Assembly (NCBI GenBank): GCA_030144725.1
Contig: JASKMD010000026.1
Span: 108,750-172,749, forward strand
DNA: 64,000 bases
Origin: Haematococcus lacustris
Taxonomy: Eukaryota > Chlorophyta > Chlorophyceae > Chlamydomonadales > Haematococcaceae
Direction: 5' to 3'
In this document: positions 30,444 to 41,329 of the stretch, piece after piece
Numbering within the stretch: the first letter of the stretch is position 1
Layout: each line of letters opens with the position of its first letter
Position numbers and translations under genes: made by a program
Notes under the pieces: model-generated
What the model was told of the DNA's origin: nothing
The model's database searches: none
Seen by the model: the letters and a program-made list of their open reading frames with translations, nothing else

Positions 30444-31616
30444 TCATTTAGTAAGCTGCCAAACAGCCCAACGTCTCAACATCATCTGTGGGTGCTGCAC
30501 AGCAAGGAAGCTCAAGACATTCATAAAGCAATTGTTTTTACGTGTCCCACGGCGCTGGTACCACGTGAGCTGTTGCTTGACGGTCAAGCGATCGTGGACA
30601 TGCTTGTACACAAGGAAAACGAGGTGCTTCTTGTTGTCGCCCAGCACCACCTCCACACGGGCTTGCATCTCGTCCAAGCCCTTGACTTTCCAATCAGAGC
30701 TGCACTAGGGCCCATCCACGCAGCTGCACCAGGGCCCATCCCTGCAGCTGGCCCTACCACCTACACCCACTGCACTATCTACCCATGACGAACACCCTTG
30801 ACCGCAATGGGCGGGGCAGCCACCCTGGTGCCTGGCATGCCCGCTGTGATGGGAGCGCGCCGAGACTATTGGCCTGGGCAGCTTGCAGAGGGAGTGCGCC
30901 CTGCTGCCTTGCCCTCTGCCCAGCTGCCACGCTGACTGCCCAGCTGACACGCTGACACGCTCACTGCTGCTGAGCTGCAGGTGTGGCTGCAACTGGCGCC
31001 TCCACCTGGCCTGCACAGTGTCGCCCCTCTGCCTGCAGCAGCTGCCGCCACGCCTCAGCCTCAGGCAGGCTGGCACGCACCTGCTCACGCATGAAGGCTG
31101 CCCGCTCACTGTCACTGGCCAGCTGGTCAAAGACTGCTTTGTTCAAAAGGCGTTAAAGTGGGTCAGCTGCTGAAGCTTGACATGAGCCACCACCCGTGAC
31201 ATGCTGCCATCAGGCAAGAAGTTGGAGCTCTCCTCTACTGATCTGCCCTGGGTCAGCGCTAGCCCCTGCACCAGGCAGCTGAGCACAGCTTGGCTGAGTG
31301 CTGCCTGCATGACCAGCAGCTGCGTATTCACCAGCGTATTCACCAGCTATTGCTTTTCTTTGCTCTTTGCAGTCGCTTGGACAGCTGCTGTGACCTGATG
31401 ACACTGCCTGGTGAATGGACAGGGCAGGTCTGCTTTGGCCACCCTTGCTGCCAGGCTGCGCACTGAGATGTCCAGGTAGCCAAGGGGGGCCAGGCCATAC
31501 AGGCTATTAGCCACAGCGTGACCTGGCAGCGGTTCTAGTAGCTCCACCAGCAACGATTCTGGCAGCTGCAACAATGCCTGTCCAAGCTGCCTTGGCGGTG
31601 GTCCCAACACCTGCAC
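30444..31616 (-). pseudogene. Decayed minus-strand coding-like blocks inside the transposon
   Basis: Several minus-strand blocks look protein-like but are not continuous: 31616-31347 (LPESLLVELLEPLPGHAVAN), 31343-31143 (SSNFLPDGSMSRVVAHVKLQ) and 31146-30961 (VFDQLASDSERAAFMREQVR), with a further block at 30677-30444 (VLGDNKKHLVFLVYKHVHD). The second and third abut and are joined by a frame change at about 31145, as expected of a decayed single gene. I do not recognise a transposase motif. It may be the remnant of the element's own gene or a captured host fragment. Confidence 0.3.
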
Positions 31617-31733
31617 ACAAGCAGATGGCTCCCCAATGCAGGAGGGTCGACATTGTGTTGTCAGTTAGGGCCAGCAATGTCAGTATCACTGTCACTGAGT
31701 ACTTCTTAACCTTGGCGCTGATGATAAATTGAA

Positions 31734-32793
31734 TGCTTCACCTACTACACCAACAAGGTGACAACACATCACATCAGCATAACAACACAACACAACATCA
31801 ATGTTGGCTGCTGCTCTACGCCGCTGCCGCTGTTCCTGCAATCACCAAGTATGCTACACATGTCATGCTAGCGACACACACCTGCTGCCTGGAGTCACAC
31901 CATGTTGCGTCTGCACGCAAACAACATGTAATGGACCTGGACAAATAACATGTCATGGGCATGTCATGGAGTTGGGCTGGGCTGCCGCTCCAAGCGCCTC
32001 CGAGCTGCTGCTCCTAGCTGCTCCTCCCGGCTGCTTCTCCTGGCTGCTGCTCCTAGAGGCTCTTGGCTGTTGCTTCAGGCTGCTCCTTGCTGCTCCTAGC
32101 GGCTGCTCCTGGCTGCTCCTGGCTGCTCTTGGCTGATCCTGGATGTCGTTGTGGCACCTGTCAGACCTGTCACAAACAGGTGGCATCCTTGCAATTAGGT
32201 TGTGCACTAGGGGCCACTCATTTGCACTCACCTTGGCTCTTGGTTGCTTGCGTTCTCCCGCCCCACTATGGTTGCTGGCACCTGGCTGCACCTCCTGGCT
32301 GCTGACGACACGCTTCACCTACCGCACAGCAGCTGACTCCTCGCTGCTCAATCCGCAAAGTTGTGCACATTAACTGCGAGGTTACTGCCATTCATAGTCA
32401 GCTGACAGGCAGCCTGGTAGGCGCCTGTGGAGCTGAAGACTACTACCTCAAAACCGGAGGCTACTGTTTTCAACTGCTCGCCCGCAGCGTGCAACCGTCG
32501 GCGCAGATTGTAACAGTGCTTGCTGCCCGACGCCATCATCAACGCCAAAGGCAGTTTGTAAAAGCTGTTTGGGTACAATCGCTTGGGGTGCCGCATTTTT
32601 GGGGTGTCGCTTGGGATGTCGCCAAAGCCACTGCCAACGCCGATGCGATGATGGCAAGTGGAACTCGGTGGCGGAACCCAGGGTGCTGCCAATTGGGGGT
32701 GCTGCCAATTTATCCAAGCCAGAGGGAAAATATTCAAACCAATTTTTCTAGTTTGGCTCGCCCAAGGATAAATGTTACCGGGAGACTTGATTG
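31734..32793 (-). repeat. Right terminal inverted repeat
   Basis: About 1060 bp in inverted orientation to 27490-28528. The inner border lies at TGCTTCACC, where similarity to the left copy ends. Confidence 0.9.
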
Positions 32794-32800
32794 CCTCTCG

Positions 32801-33401
32801 GGCTGCAGCGAGACTCTACCGATGGTGCAAGAAAGGCACAACGGGGCGGGCCGCCTCATCACTAAAGCTATCAGCAAGGGAACCCTAGGCGGGTACATCA
32901 GCTTTGCGGACACCGGCAGCTGGGAGAAGGGCGCAAAGGAAAGCCTGGACCTCCCCAGCGACACGCTACACACAACACTCCAAACACTCGGACTGAAACC
33001 AGAAGATACTAAACACACCACCAGGCCGGATATCCTCATGGTGACCCCTCATAAGAAGGCAAGCAAGGACGGCAAAGACACCAAGCAGGTCTGTATTATA
33101 GAAATCAAATACGGTGGACTCACGGTGGACGGACCAATTAAACAAGGCACTCACTCAACACACCCACTTAGCCGAGACCATACGCAAGGAAGACCATATG
33201 GTCGCTATCATACCAATCCTACTAGGCATAGGGGGCATAACCTACGAAGCGCACACACGGCAACACCTCTTGGCCCTCGGGATCACACAAGCCAACACTA
33301 CCAAGCTGCTCAACAAGTTAACTAGACACGCCATGGAGGCAGCCCATTCTATTGCAAAGACAAGCTACAGACTCAGGGCTACCAGAGGGGGGGGAGGGTA
33401 G
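32801..33401 (+). pseudogene. LINE copy 2, C-terminal nuclease segment (right part)
   Basis: It resumes with SGCSETLPMVQERHNGAG and reads through TRPDILMVTP and IIEIKY, the restriction-like endonuclease block. Near 33110 the frame shifts by one base relative to copy 1: the downstream codons (SRWTDQLNKAL to the C-terminus) are in another frame. This part is therefore broken independently of the transposon insertion. Confidence 0.75.
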
Positions 33402-33520
33402 GGGGGACGCCTCTTCTTTGGCTTGATGGTGGGAGCAGGCCGCGCCCCAGGCGGTAGCTCCTCCCTTAATGCACGCCGGTGAATACCGGAGTAGTCTTCT
33501 TCTTCTTCTTCTTCTTGTGA

Positions 33521-34050
33521 AGAAACCCGAATCCGAGTGTGGCAGCGCTATATCGCTGTAATGGTGGGCGGCACAGTAGGGACTAGTCACCCCCTCCAGC
33601 TACTATCCGCTTTATGTTTTGCACCATTGAACAAACAGCCTGACCTCACTCGGATTATTTGTAGCTTACTCAGTAACGCGTCCGTGGCACTTTGCAACTT
33701 TATCATTAGATTTGTATGTGAAGAGATTGACCCCTTACAAGGTACACATGCTGATGGCTACAGGTGCACAAGGAGCCGACTGAGCTTGGCTTACCACTTT
33801 GCCACGTGGCCACCAACACAACTTAACCCACCATCTCCCAACCTCGTCTACCCCGCCCAGCTCCCAGTAGCCCCTCCTCCCAGCAGCCCAGCCTGGCATC
33901 AGCCACCTCCCCCCTACCTCTCCTTCTCCTCGCCTCCTTCCTCTCCCCTATCTCCCCTACCTCCCCTACCTCCCCCACCCCCTCTCCCCTACCTCTCCTT
34001 CAACCGTAGACCCGCTCAGCAACTCACCCACCCCCTCTCAATCCCTAACC
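33521..34050. other. Spacer after LINE copy 2
   Basis: AT-richer to about 33800, then C/T-rich low complexity with CCTCCC and CCTACCTC runs. No gene is supported, though the right part could be a 5' leader for the coiled-coil ORF at 34051. Confidence 0.5.
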
Positions 34051-34485
34051 ATGGGGAAGGGATTAAGCAAGGCGCATAGTGCCCAGCTCAAGGCACTAAA
34101 CAACTCGCTAAGGGCTGGCAATCGGCATTGCCCTAGCAACATCAAGGCTGCAGCCAGTAGGGCACAAGCGACAAACCGTGACCTGCAGGCTGAGGTGCAG
34201 CGGCTGCGGGATGTGGAGCAGTCCCTGATGGACACCGTGGATGGGTTGCAGGGCGATTTAGACGACCTGCAGGCAGCACACCAACGCCTGCAGGGTGAGC
34301 ATACGGCTTTGCAGCAGGTGGCTTCCAGAGGGGCAGCTACCAATCACTCCCTACGGGCTGCTCAACGCAGCCTCCAGGGTCAAGTGCATAACTACCGGCA
34401 CAAACGCCGCCCCCACCACTCACCTTCAAGCAGAGGCAGCAGCTGCTGGTTTTGGAGCAGCACCCCGTCTCAGTGGAGGTGTTGA
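34051..34485 (+). CDS. Small coiled-coil ORF of unknown function
   Basis: A 144-codon ORF from a real ATG. Residues about 5-100 form heptads rich in Leu, Gln, Asp and Arg (for example RDLQAEVQRLRDVEQSL and DGLQGDLDDLQAAHQRL), so a coiled coil is likely. The end is basic (HKRRPHH). It is followed by tandem repeats rather than further recognisable coding. Such ORFs occur as ORF1 or Gag-like proteins of retroelements, but no other element part is seen nearby. It could also be exon 1 of a host gene. Confidence 0.4.
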   Translation: MGKGLSKAHSAQLKALNNSLRAGNRHCPSNIKAAASRAQATNRDLQAEVQRLRDVEQSLMDTVDGLQGDLDDLQAAHQRLQGEHTALQQVASRGAATNHSLRAAQRSLQGQVHNYRHKRRPHHSPSSRGSSCWFWSSTPSQWRC

Positions 34486-34556
34486 GGCGGTGTGCAGTGG
34501 CAATACACCCCGTCTCAGTGGAGGTGTTGAGGCGGTGTGCAGAGGCAATACACCTG
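34458..34556. repeat. Two-copy ~48-bp tandem duplication
   Basis: A unit beginning ACCCCGTCTCAGTGGAGG and ending near GGCAATAC occurs twice in direct succession with one visible difference (AGTGGC versus AGAGGC). Confidence 0.8.
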
Positions 34557-34671
34557 CAATTTGATGGGTGCACATGCGATCGCCATGGCAAGGTGCTCGT
34601 ATTGCGAGTGACAGCAGCAGTCACCCCGCAGCACCTGCCAGAAGGTTGGGAGCAGAGTCCCTGTGGTGGGG

Positions 34672-34885
34672 CTGGGGCTAGGGCTGGGGCTGGGGCTGGG
34701 GCTGGGGCTGGGGCTGGGGCAGCAGATGGGGCAGCAGATGGGGCAGCATGTGGGGTACCAGCAGCAACAGATGGGGCAGCAACAGCAGCAGCTGGGGCAG
34801 CAGATGGGGCAGCCGCAGCAGCAGATGAGGCAGCAGCAGCAGCAGATGGGGCAGCAGCTGGGGCTGAGGCTGGGGCTGGGGCAAG
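34672..34885. repeat. (GGGGCT)n and GGGGCAGCAGAT-type array
   Basis: About eight GGGGCT hexamers followed by a degenerate array of GGGGCAGCAGAT and GCAGCAGCAG units, closing with two or three more GGGGCT units. Simple-sequence DNA; the open frames through it are not evidence of a gene. Confidence 0.85.
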
Positions 34886-35000
34886 CACGTCACCCAAGCG
34901 GCAAACACATCACGTAAGCGTGAGGCACCTGCAGCTAACAAGTCGAGGGCAGCAAAGCAAGGTGAGACAACACCACGTACTGCACCTAGCACCTTGTTAA

Positions 35001-37113
35001 GCGTAGTACAGCAGCCGGTAATGCACTTGCGCCAGCGGCAGCTCCAAATGCTAGTAGTGGTATCCAGTCGTCACGACTGCCGTCGTCGCGTCCACATGCC
35101 AAAAGCAAATCATGTTCCGACTGCTGCTGCGCGTTGCAGGTGCCAGCAACAACGGTGTGGCGAAGCGTGCTAGTGTGGCGCGCCTCGCATGAGGCAAAAT
35201 CGCATGAATTCAAATGTCGATCTTTGGGCAGGCACTGAGCACCGCTGAGAGCGAGATAGTTTTTGCTGCGTCGGCCATCTCGTAGCTTTGAGTCTCCTCT
35301 GTTTAAAGCACTGTTTACATGTATATTTGACTGAGTGGCTGCGGAGATACGGGCTTCCTATCACTGGGGGGTGGTTTTCAGGTAGTTGGGAACGCCTGAA
35401 TTACCATGAACTCTACTCAACCTCTCATCCCAAACAGGTCAGGGTCCTGCCGGCCTGCAGTGGTGGTGCACCGCTGTCCTGCCCTGCTGGTGTAGGGTTA
35501 GGGGGGGGGGCGCCTGAGCCGCATGGGCCGTGGGGGGGGGGGGACAGCAACATGGGGGTGAGAGGCGGCAGCTGCCAGGGGCATGAAGCCCTGGGGTGGC
35601 CTGATGCTGCCATGCTACTGCTGCAGCTGACCTGCATGGGGTGGGGGCTGGGGGGGGGGCAGAGGGGGGGGGGGGGGGGCCGTGTGGGGCAGCTGCCCTG
35701 TTGAGGGTGCGCTGCCACAGCTGCCATGTGCTGCTCACCTGCTGGGGTGGGGGTGGGGGTGCAGTGGGTGCCTGACTATGGGCAACCATGAACTATGGGC
35801 CATGGGTGCGGGGCAGCAACAACAAGGATTGAGGCAGCCCTGCTCCTGCTGGGTGCGCTGCCACTGCGCGGGCGATGCTGCTGCTGCCCTGTGCGGCTAA
35901 ACCTGCATGACATGGTGGGGGGGAGGGTGGGGGTAGGGGGTGTGGGGCAGCGGGCGGCAGGGTGTGAGGCAGCGGCAACCCCCACCCCCACTGCCCCACC
36001 CTCACCACCACCCTCTGCTGTCCCACCCCCACTCACTTAGGGCAGCATCACAGGGCAGCAGCAGCAGCGCACCAGGGAATGTAGGGGTGGGGCAGCGGGG
36101 CTGGGGCAACAGCTGCCAGGGGTATGGGGCAGCTGCCCTGTTGCCTTTCTGTTGTTGCCCTGCCGTTGCGGGTGCGCTGCTGCTGCAGGTGCACTGTGCT
36201 GCTGCCCTGCCAGGGGGAGGCTTTGGGCAGAGGCTGTGGGGCAGAGGGGGTTAGAGGGAGTCTGCGAGGTGCCTGCGAGGTGGGGCTGCAAAGTGGGAGG
36301 GGGGTGGTTGGCTGCTTGGCAAGGTAATTGTTGGGAAGGTAATTGTCCATAAGCCACCAATGCAGCCGGGTCTTGATTGCTCACTGCGCCCCCCCCAGCT
36401 TGCTGTTCGTAGTGCATTTCAACAGCCGTCGCGCCGAAGAGCACTGTTTGCTCTATTTCCACTGCAGCAGTACTCAGTCGCCGTTTATTGAGCCGGGCAC
36501 TGCTTGTCGTCGGTTATGGGGCCGAAGTGACTGTGGAAGAACCCGAAACCACTTGTGCGGCAGTGGGCATCGAAGGCTGCTGCATCGTCGACTGCATCCG
36601 CCTACGCGCATTTGATGAGCCTGGCGGATCCATCGCATTCTCTGCATCCAGCACAGTCCTTAGAGCCACGGGCCGCAAGCGGTCACAGGGGCGGGCACTA
36701 GTCACACATTGACAGACAGACAGACGAAAGACAGATTGCCAGACGAAAGACGGGTGGTTGAGACGAAAAGACGACGTAGACGAAAGACGTCGTCTTTTCG
36801 TCTGCAGACGACGTCTTGTCACAGCCCTGGACACAAGGTCCAGAGGCAAAGTGCCCTGCATGGCTATAGCCGAGAAGCTGGCAGCAGCAGGGTCAGCAGC
36901 AGGGAGGTGCAGCAGTAGGGGTGCAACCTGACAGGGGGGGCGACCGGGGAGGGCCATCCGACATCTCACTGGGAAGCTGATCACCCTTGTGGGGTAAACA
37001 GGACATAAATAACGGCTCATACGTACGAATAGGATGGAAAGAAGGCCACACTGCAAGGGACGGGTTGGCACATAGTCTGTTATGCTACGGCGTCTGCACA
37101 TGCTCCGCATTGT
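35001..37113. other. Repeat-rich spacer downstream of the TRAPPC8-like gene
   Basis: G-runs at 35500-35690, related GGGGCAGCTGCC-type repeats at 35560-36330, and a copy of the GTTGGGAACGCCTGA motif near 35385. No supported gene. The 3' UTR of the TRAPPC8-like gene (minus strand) should lie in the right-hand part. Confidence 0.5.
36716..36860. repeat. GACGAAAAGAC repeat, site B
   Basis: Short copies of AGACGAAAGAC and AGACGAAAAGAC in both orientations around GTCTGCAGAC, then CACAGCCCTGGACACAAG and a single antisense unit of the 13-bp repeat seen at 8655-8765. Clearly the same family as site A at 8525-8640. Confidence 0.6.
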
Positions 37114-39079
37114 TCATGCCGCTTCGACCCGGAGCAATAGCTTTTCCACGCGTTGTGACTCGGACATGCTCATGTGCGCCGATTCGATGGTGTAGTGCAC
37201 GTAGCAGCCGGCCACAGCATATGTGCCTGGCCAGAACACCGCGAGCTGCAACGGCACTTCCTCAGTGCAGCCAGGCGGCATGCGATGGATGTGGGCAAAC
37301 GTCCTGCAGCAGGCAAGGGCCACATCACGCCACATCACACCACATCACAGCCCACACTTGGCATCAGATGCAGCCCACACTTGGCATCAGATGCAGCCCA
37401 TGATGGCCGCACAACAGAGTCTGCCAGTCATGGAGCCTGGCTTATGAGTCACGTCAACTGCTGCCGCAGCACTGCCATGCGGCCATCCCACATGTCTGTG
37501 GCCCGCCGCTGCCCCTGCCCCTGTCCCTGCCCCCTCCCCCAAACACACAGCCCATCCCTCCCCATTGCCTGAGTAGATCCTTCCTCGCCCCTGGTTGCTC
37601 CAGCCCTGCCCTGCCCTGCCCCCCTCGCCCCCCCTTGTGTGCCCTCACCTCCCACACCACATGTAGTCTGTGCTGGGCTCCAAGCCAGCCGGCACCAGGG
37701 GCCCCCTGGCCCCCTGCCCCCCACCCACCCCCTGCTGCTGCTGCTGCTGCTGTGCGCCCCCCAGAGGCCCTGGGGTAGGGGCCTCCAGAGCCGGGCGGGC
37801 GCCAGCTCCGGGGGCTGTCAGGCCCCAGGCATGGCTTGGACCCCCCGCATCCCAGGCCTGGCCAGCCTGTGCAGGCAGGGCAGTGCTGGTCACACCCCGG
37901 CCCTCACCGCACCCACCCAGGTGGCGGGCCAGCAGCTGAGGGCGGAGAGGGGGTGGGTGAGCAAGGGGGTGGGGCTGCGGCTTATGCCCATTCCCCACTC
38001 ACACATGTGACCCCGCCCCGCCCCGCCCCGCCCCGCCCCGCCCCGCCCCGCCCCGCCCCGCCCCGCCCCGCCCCGCCCCGCCCCGCCCCGCCCCGCCCCG
38101 CCCCGCCCCGCCCCGCCCCGCCCCGCCCCGCCCCGCCCCGCCCCGCCCCGCCCCGCCCCGCCCCGCCCCGCCCCGCCCCGCCCCGCCCCGCCCCGCCCCG
38201 CCCCGCTCACCTCCACCTGCACTGCTGCCACGCCCGCTGAGCAGTTGCGCACAGCCAGGCTGAGCTGCACCAGGGCCATGGGGGCGTGGCGGAAGTCATG
38301 GACCACCACTGCGCTGCCGCCCCCCACCCCCACCCCGCCTGGCCCCCCTCTCTGCCCCTGGCTGCCGGCCACGCGCAGGGCGAGGCGGATGGGCTGTGGG
38401 GGAGGCTGGGCAGTGGCGGTGAGGTCACGCAGCAGCAGCAGCCCCAGGCGAGGCTCTTGGCTGCTGGGGTCAGGGCTGAGGGTGCGCCACACCAACAGCA
38501 GGTCAAGGGCGGGGTCGGCGTGTAGGGAGGGGGGGTCAGGGCGCTGGGGGGCCTGTCCCCCTGCGGCCTCTTGTGCAGGGGGTCTAGGGGCCAGGGGGAG
38601 GGGGGGGGCAGGGGCGGGGGGGCCCTGGTTGCTGGGGGGGTGGTGGTTGCTGGTGCGTCTGGATGTGGGGGGCTGGGGGGGGGGGGCGGGGGCCGTACCA
38701 GTGGGCCAAGGGCCCTGACAGCCCAGGCTGCATCAGGGGCAGCAGGGCGGGGGGGCTGGAGGGGGGTGGGGGGGGGCAGGCAGGCAGGCCAGGGGTGTGG
38801 GTGGGTGGCCGCAGCACTAGCATGCTGCTCAAGCTCTGACCAGGCAGCAGCTGAGAGCGGGGCAGCAGGGTGTGGCCACACTCTTGACCAGGCCGGGTTG
38901 GGTCTGCCCCCCGCTGCTGCTGCTGTGTGTGGGGGGGGAGGGGGGCGTCTGGTGCGAGGCTGGCGTGAGCCTGGGCAGTGAGCAGGCGCCAGCCCGCATC
39001 CCTGCCCTGGGACAGCGCCGTGACCTGCTCTATGCTCGTGGCCTCACCGTCCTGTGGCGACACAAGGCAGGCGGCCGGG

Positions 39080-39112
<33 letters not shown>

Positions 39113-41280
39113 AGGCAGGGGTGGGAGGGGGTAGGTTGGCAGGCATTGGGTCGGCACGCAGGTACAGTCAGGCTCCACAGGCGATCACAGCAGCCAAGGG
39201 GGTGAGGGGGGCGCCGGCAGAGGGTCCCCTGCCAGCTGCCCTTACCACCGCCTGACACCCCCCTCCCTGCTGCCATGCTGCTGCTGCTGCTGCTGCTGGG
39301 GGTCCAGGTGGAGGGCTGCACACCTGACCCCGCGGCAAATAGCACTTAGCCTGCCCCTCACCCCGCCATGGCCTTTGTCCCAGCCCCTCCCCACCCAGCC
39401 CCCCTGCTGCCCCTGCCCCCCTCAGCCCCCCTGCAGCCTGACCTTGACCAGCTCCAGGTCCATGCGCAGCAGGTGGGCGCTGACATCCCCCGGGCAGGGC
39501 TGGGCGCTGGGCCGCACCAGCAGCAGCGGCGCCACGTGCAGGCAGTAGGCCAGGCGCAGGGTGCGAAAGCGGATCAGGCTCCCGGGGGGGCAAGTCTGTG
39601 GTCAGGGACAGGGGGGTGGGGGGGGGTAGGGGGGGACACAAGCTGTGTTGCCCCTACAAGGTTGCACGACATGGGCAGGGGGTGCAGGGCGGCAGCGGGA
39701 ACACAGAAGAAAGCATTGGACATGTGGGGGTCCCTGCTGGTCACCCTCCTCAGCCCCTACCTGCGTGTGCCTCTGGCTTGCTATTCCTGGCTTGCTGCCC
39801 CTGCCCCTGCCCCTGCCCCTGCCCCTGCCCCTGCCCCTGCCCTGCCCCTGCCCCTGCCCCTGCCCCTGCCCCTGCCCCTGCCCCTGCCCCTGCCCCTGCC
39901 GCTGCCCCTGCCGCTGCCCCTGCCCCTGCCCCTGCCCCTGCCCCTGCCCCTGCCCCTGCCCCTGCCCCTGCCCCTGCCCCTGCCCCTGCCCCTGCCCCTG
40001 CCCCTGCCCCTGCCCCTGCCCCTGCCCCTGCCCCTGCCCCTGCCCCTGCCCCTGCCCCTGCCCCTGCCCCTGCCCCTGCCCCAGCCCCAGCCCCAGCCCC
40101 AGCCCCTGCCCCTGCCGCTGCCCCTGCCCCTGCCCCTGCCCCTGCCCCTGCCCCTGCCCCTGCCCCTGCCCCTGCCCCTGCCCCTGCCCCTGCCCCTGCC
40201 CCTGCCCCAGCCCCTGCCCCTGCCCCTGCCCCTGCCCCTGCCCCTGCCCCTGCCCCTGCCCCTGCCCCTGCCCCTGCCCCTGCCCCTGCCCCTGCCCCTG
40301 CCCCTGCCCCTGCCCCTGCCCCTGCCCCTGCCCCTGCCCCTGCCCCTGCCCCTGCCCCTGCCCCTGCCCCTGCCCCTGCCCCTGCCCCTGCCCCTGCCCC
40401 TGCCCCTCACCAAGGGCTCGCAGTACCACAGCAGCTGCAGGTTGAGGCTGCCGGGCTGTGTGGGGTGCAGCCACAAGGGGCACTGCACCTCCTGACCTGG
40501 ACCCAGCACTGTGCTGCGTGGGCACGGCCGGTACGCCGCCGCACCACTGCCCTGGCAGCTGGCGGGGAGGCGCTCGGGCGCAATGACGTGGCTCGTGTCT
40601 GCATGCCAAGAGACCAAGAGCAGGGGAGCGGTCAAGGCAGCCAAGGGTGTGGGTGCGGGTGTGGGGGTGTAGGGCAAAGTCAAGCATGTACTATGCTGGT
40701 GTGGGGGTGGGGCCCGAGGGCCGGGGGGGGGAGGCGGGGGGAGGGGGAGGGTGCAGGGCAAAGCAAAGTGGGCGCAGTGCTAGTGTGCAGCCTGCACTGG
40801 TCAGTGTTGGTCCAACTGGGGACTGGGGGGGAGGGGGAGAGATGGGAGTGGACGGAAGGGGGAGGGGGGGGGCGCTGGTCAGTGTTGGCGGGGATATGGG
40901 GTCAAGCTGAGGGATGGGGGGATGGCGGGGTGATGATGGGAGTTGGCTTGTTGGCTGGCTGGCTGCCCTGCCCTGCCCTGCCCTGCCCTGCCCTGCCCTG
41001 CCCTGCCCTGCCCTGCCCTGCCCTGCCCTGCCCTGCCCTGCCCGCTGCCTTGCTTGCCTGCCACTGCCCTGATGAGGGGCAGGTCCTGGCCTGTGGGGGC
41101 GGCTGGGCAGCACAGCTCCGGCCCGCTGGCCACCAGCTGCAGGTTGCGGCAGGGGAGGCTGCCGGTGTTGCGGACCACCATCACCACGCGGCTGACCTGC
41201 ACAACAGCAGGGAGGGGAAGGGGGGCGGGAGAGGGGAGGGGAGGGGAGCAGGGGGAGGCTTGAACACTCATCAAACACCT

Positions 41281-41329
<49 letters not shown>

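Larger units (their letters stand above)
27490..32793. mobile_element. 5304-bp DNA transposon with ~1-kb terminal inverted repeats
   Basis: The ends are CAATCAGGTCTCCCGG at 27490 and its complement (with A for G at one position) ending at 32793. The flanks CCTCTCG at 27483-27489 and 32794-32800 are a 7-bp target-site duplication; copy 1 of the LINE has this word once. The long inverted repeats flank a 3.2-kb interior rich in pyrimidine microsatellite. No intact transposase is visible, so it is probably non-autonomous. Termini of CA...TG with a 7-bp duplication do not let me name a superfamily with confidence; P-like, hAT-like and Dada-like elements are all possible. Confidence 0.9.
26071..33520 (+). 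mobile_element. LINE copy 2, 5'-truncated and split by a DNA transposon
   Basis: From 26071 the sequence follows LINE copy 1 from its base 4264 (codons VRPETTTYWSPD). It runs to 27489, is interrupted by a 5304-bp insertion, resumes after the duplicated target at 32801 and ends with the shared 3' UTR and TTC tail near 33498-33520. By eye the two copies differ at roughly one base in seven, so they are related but not a recent pair. RT and PHD regions are absent; RNase H and the C-terminal nuclease region remain. Confidence 0.85.
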
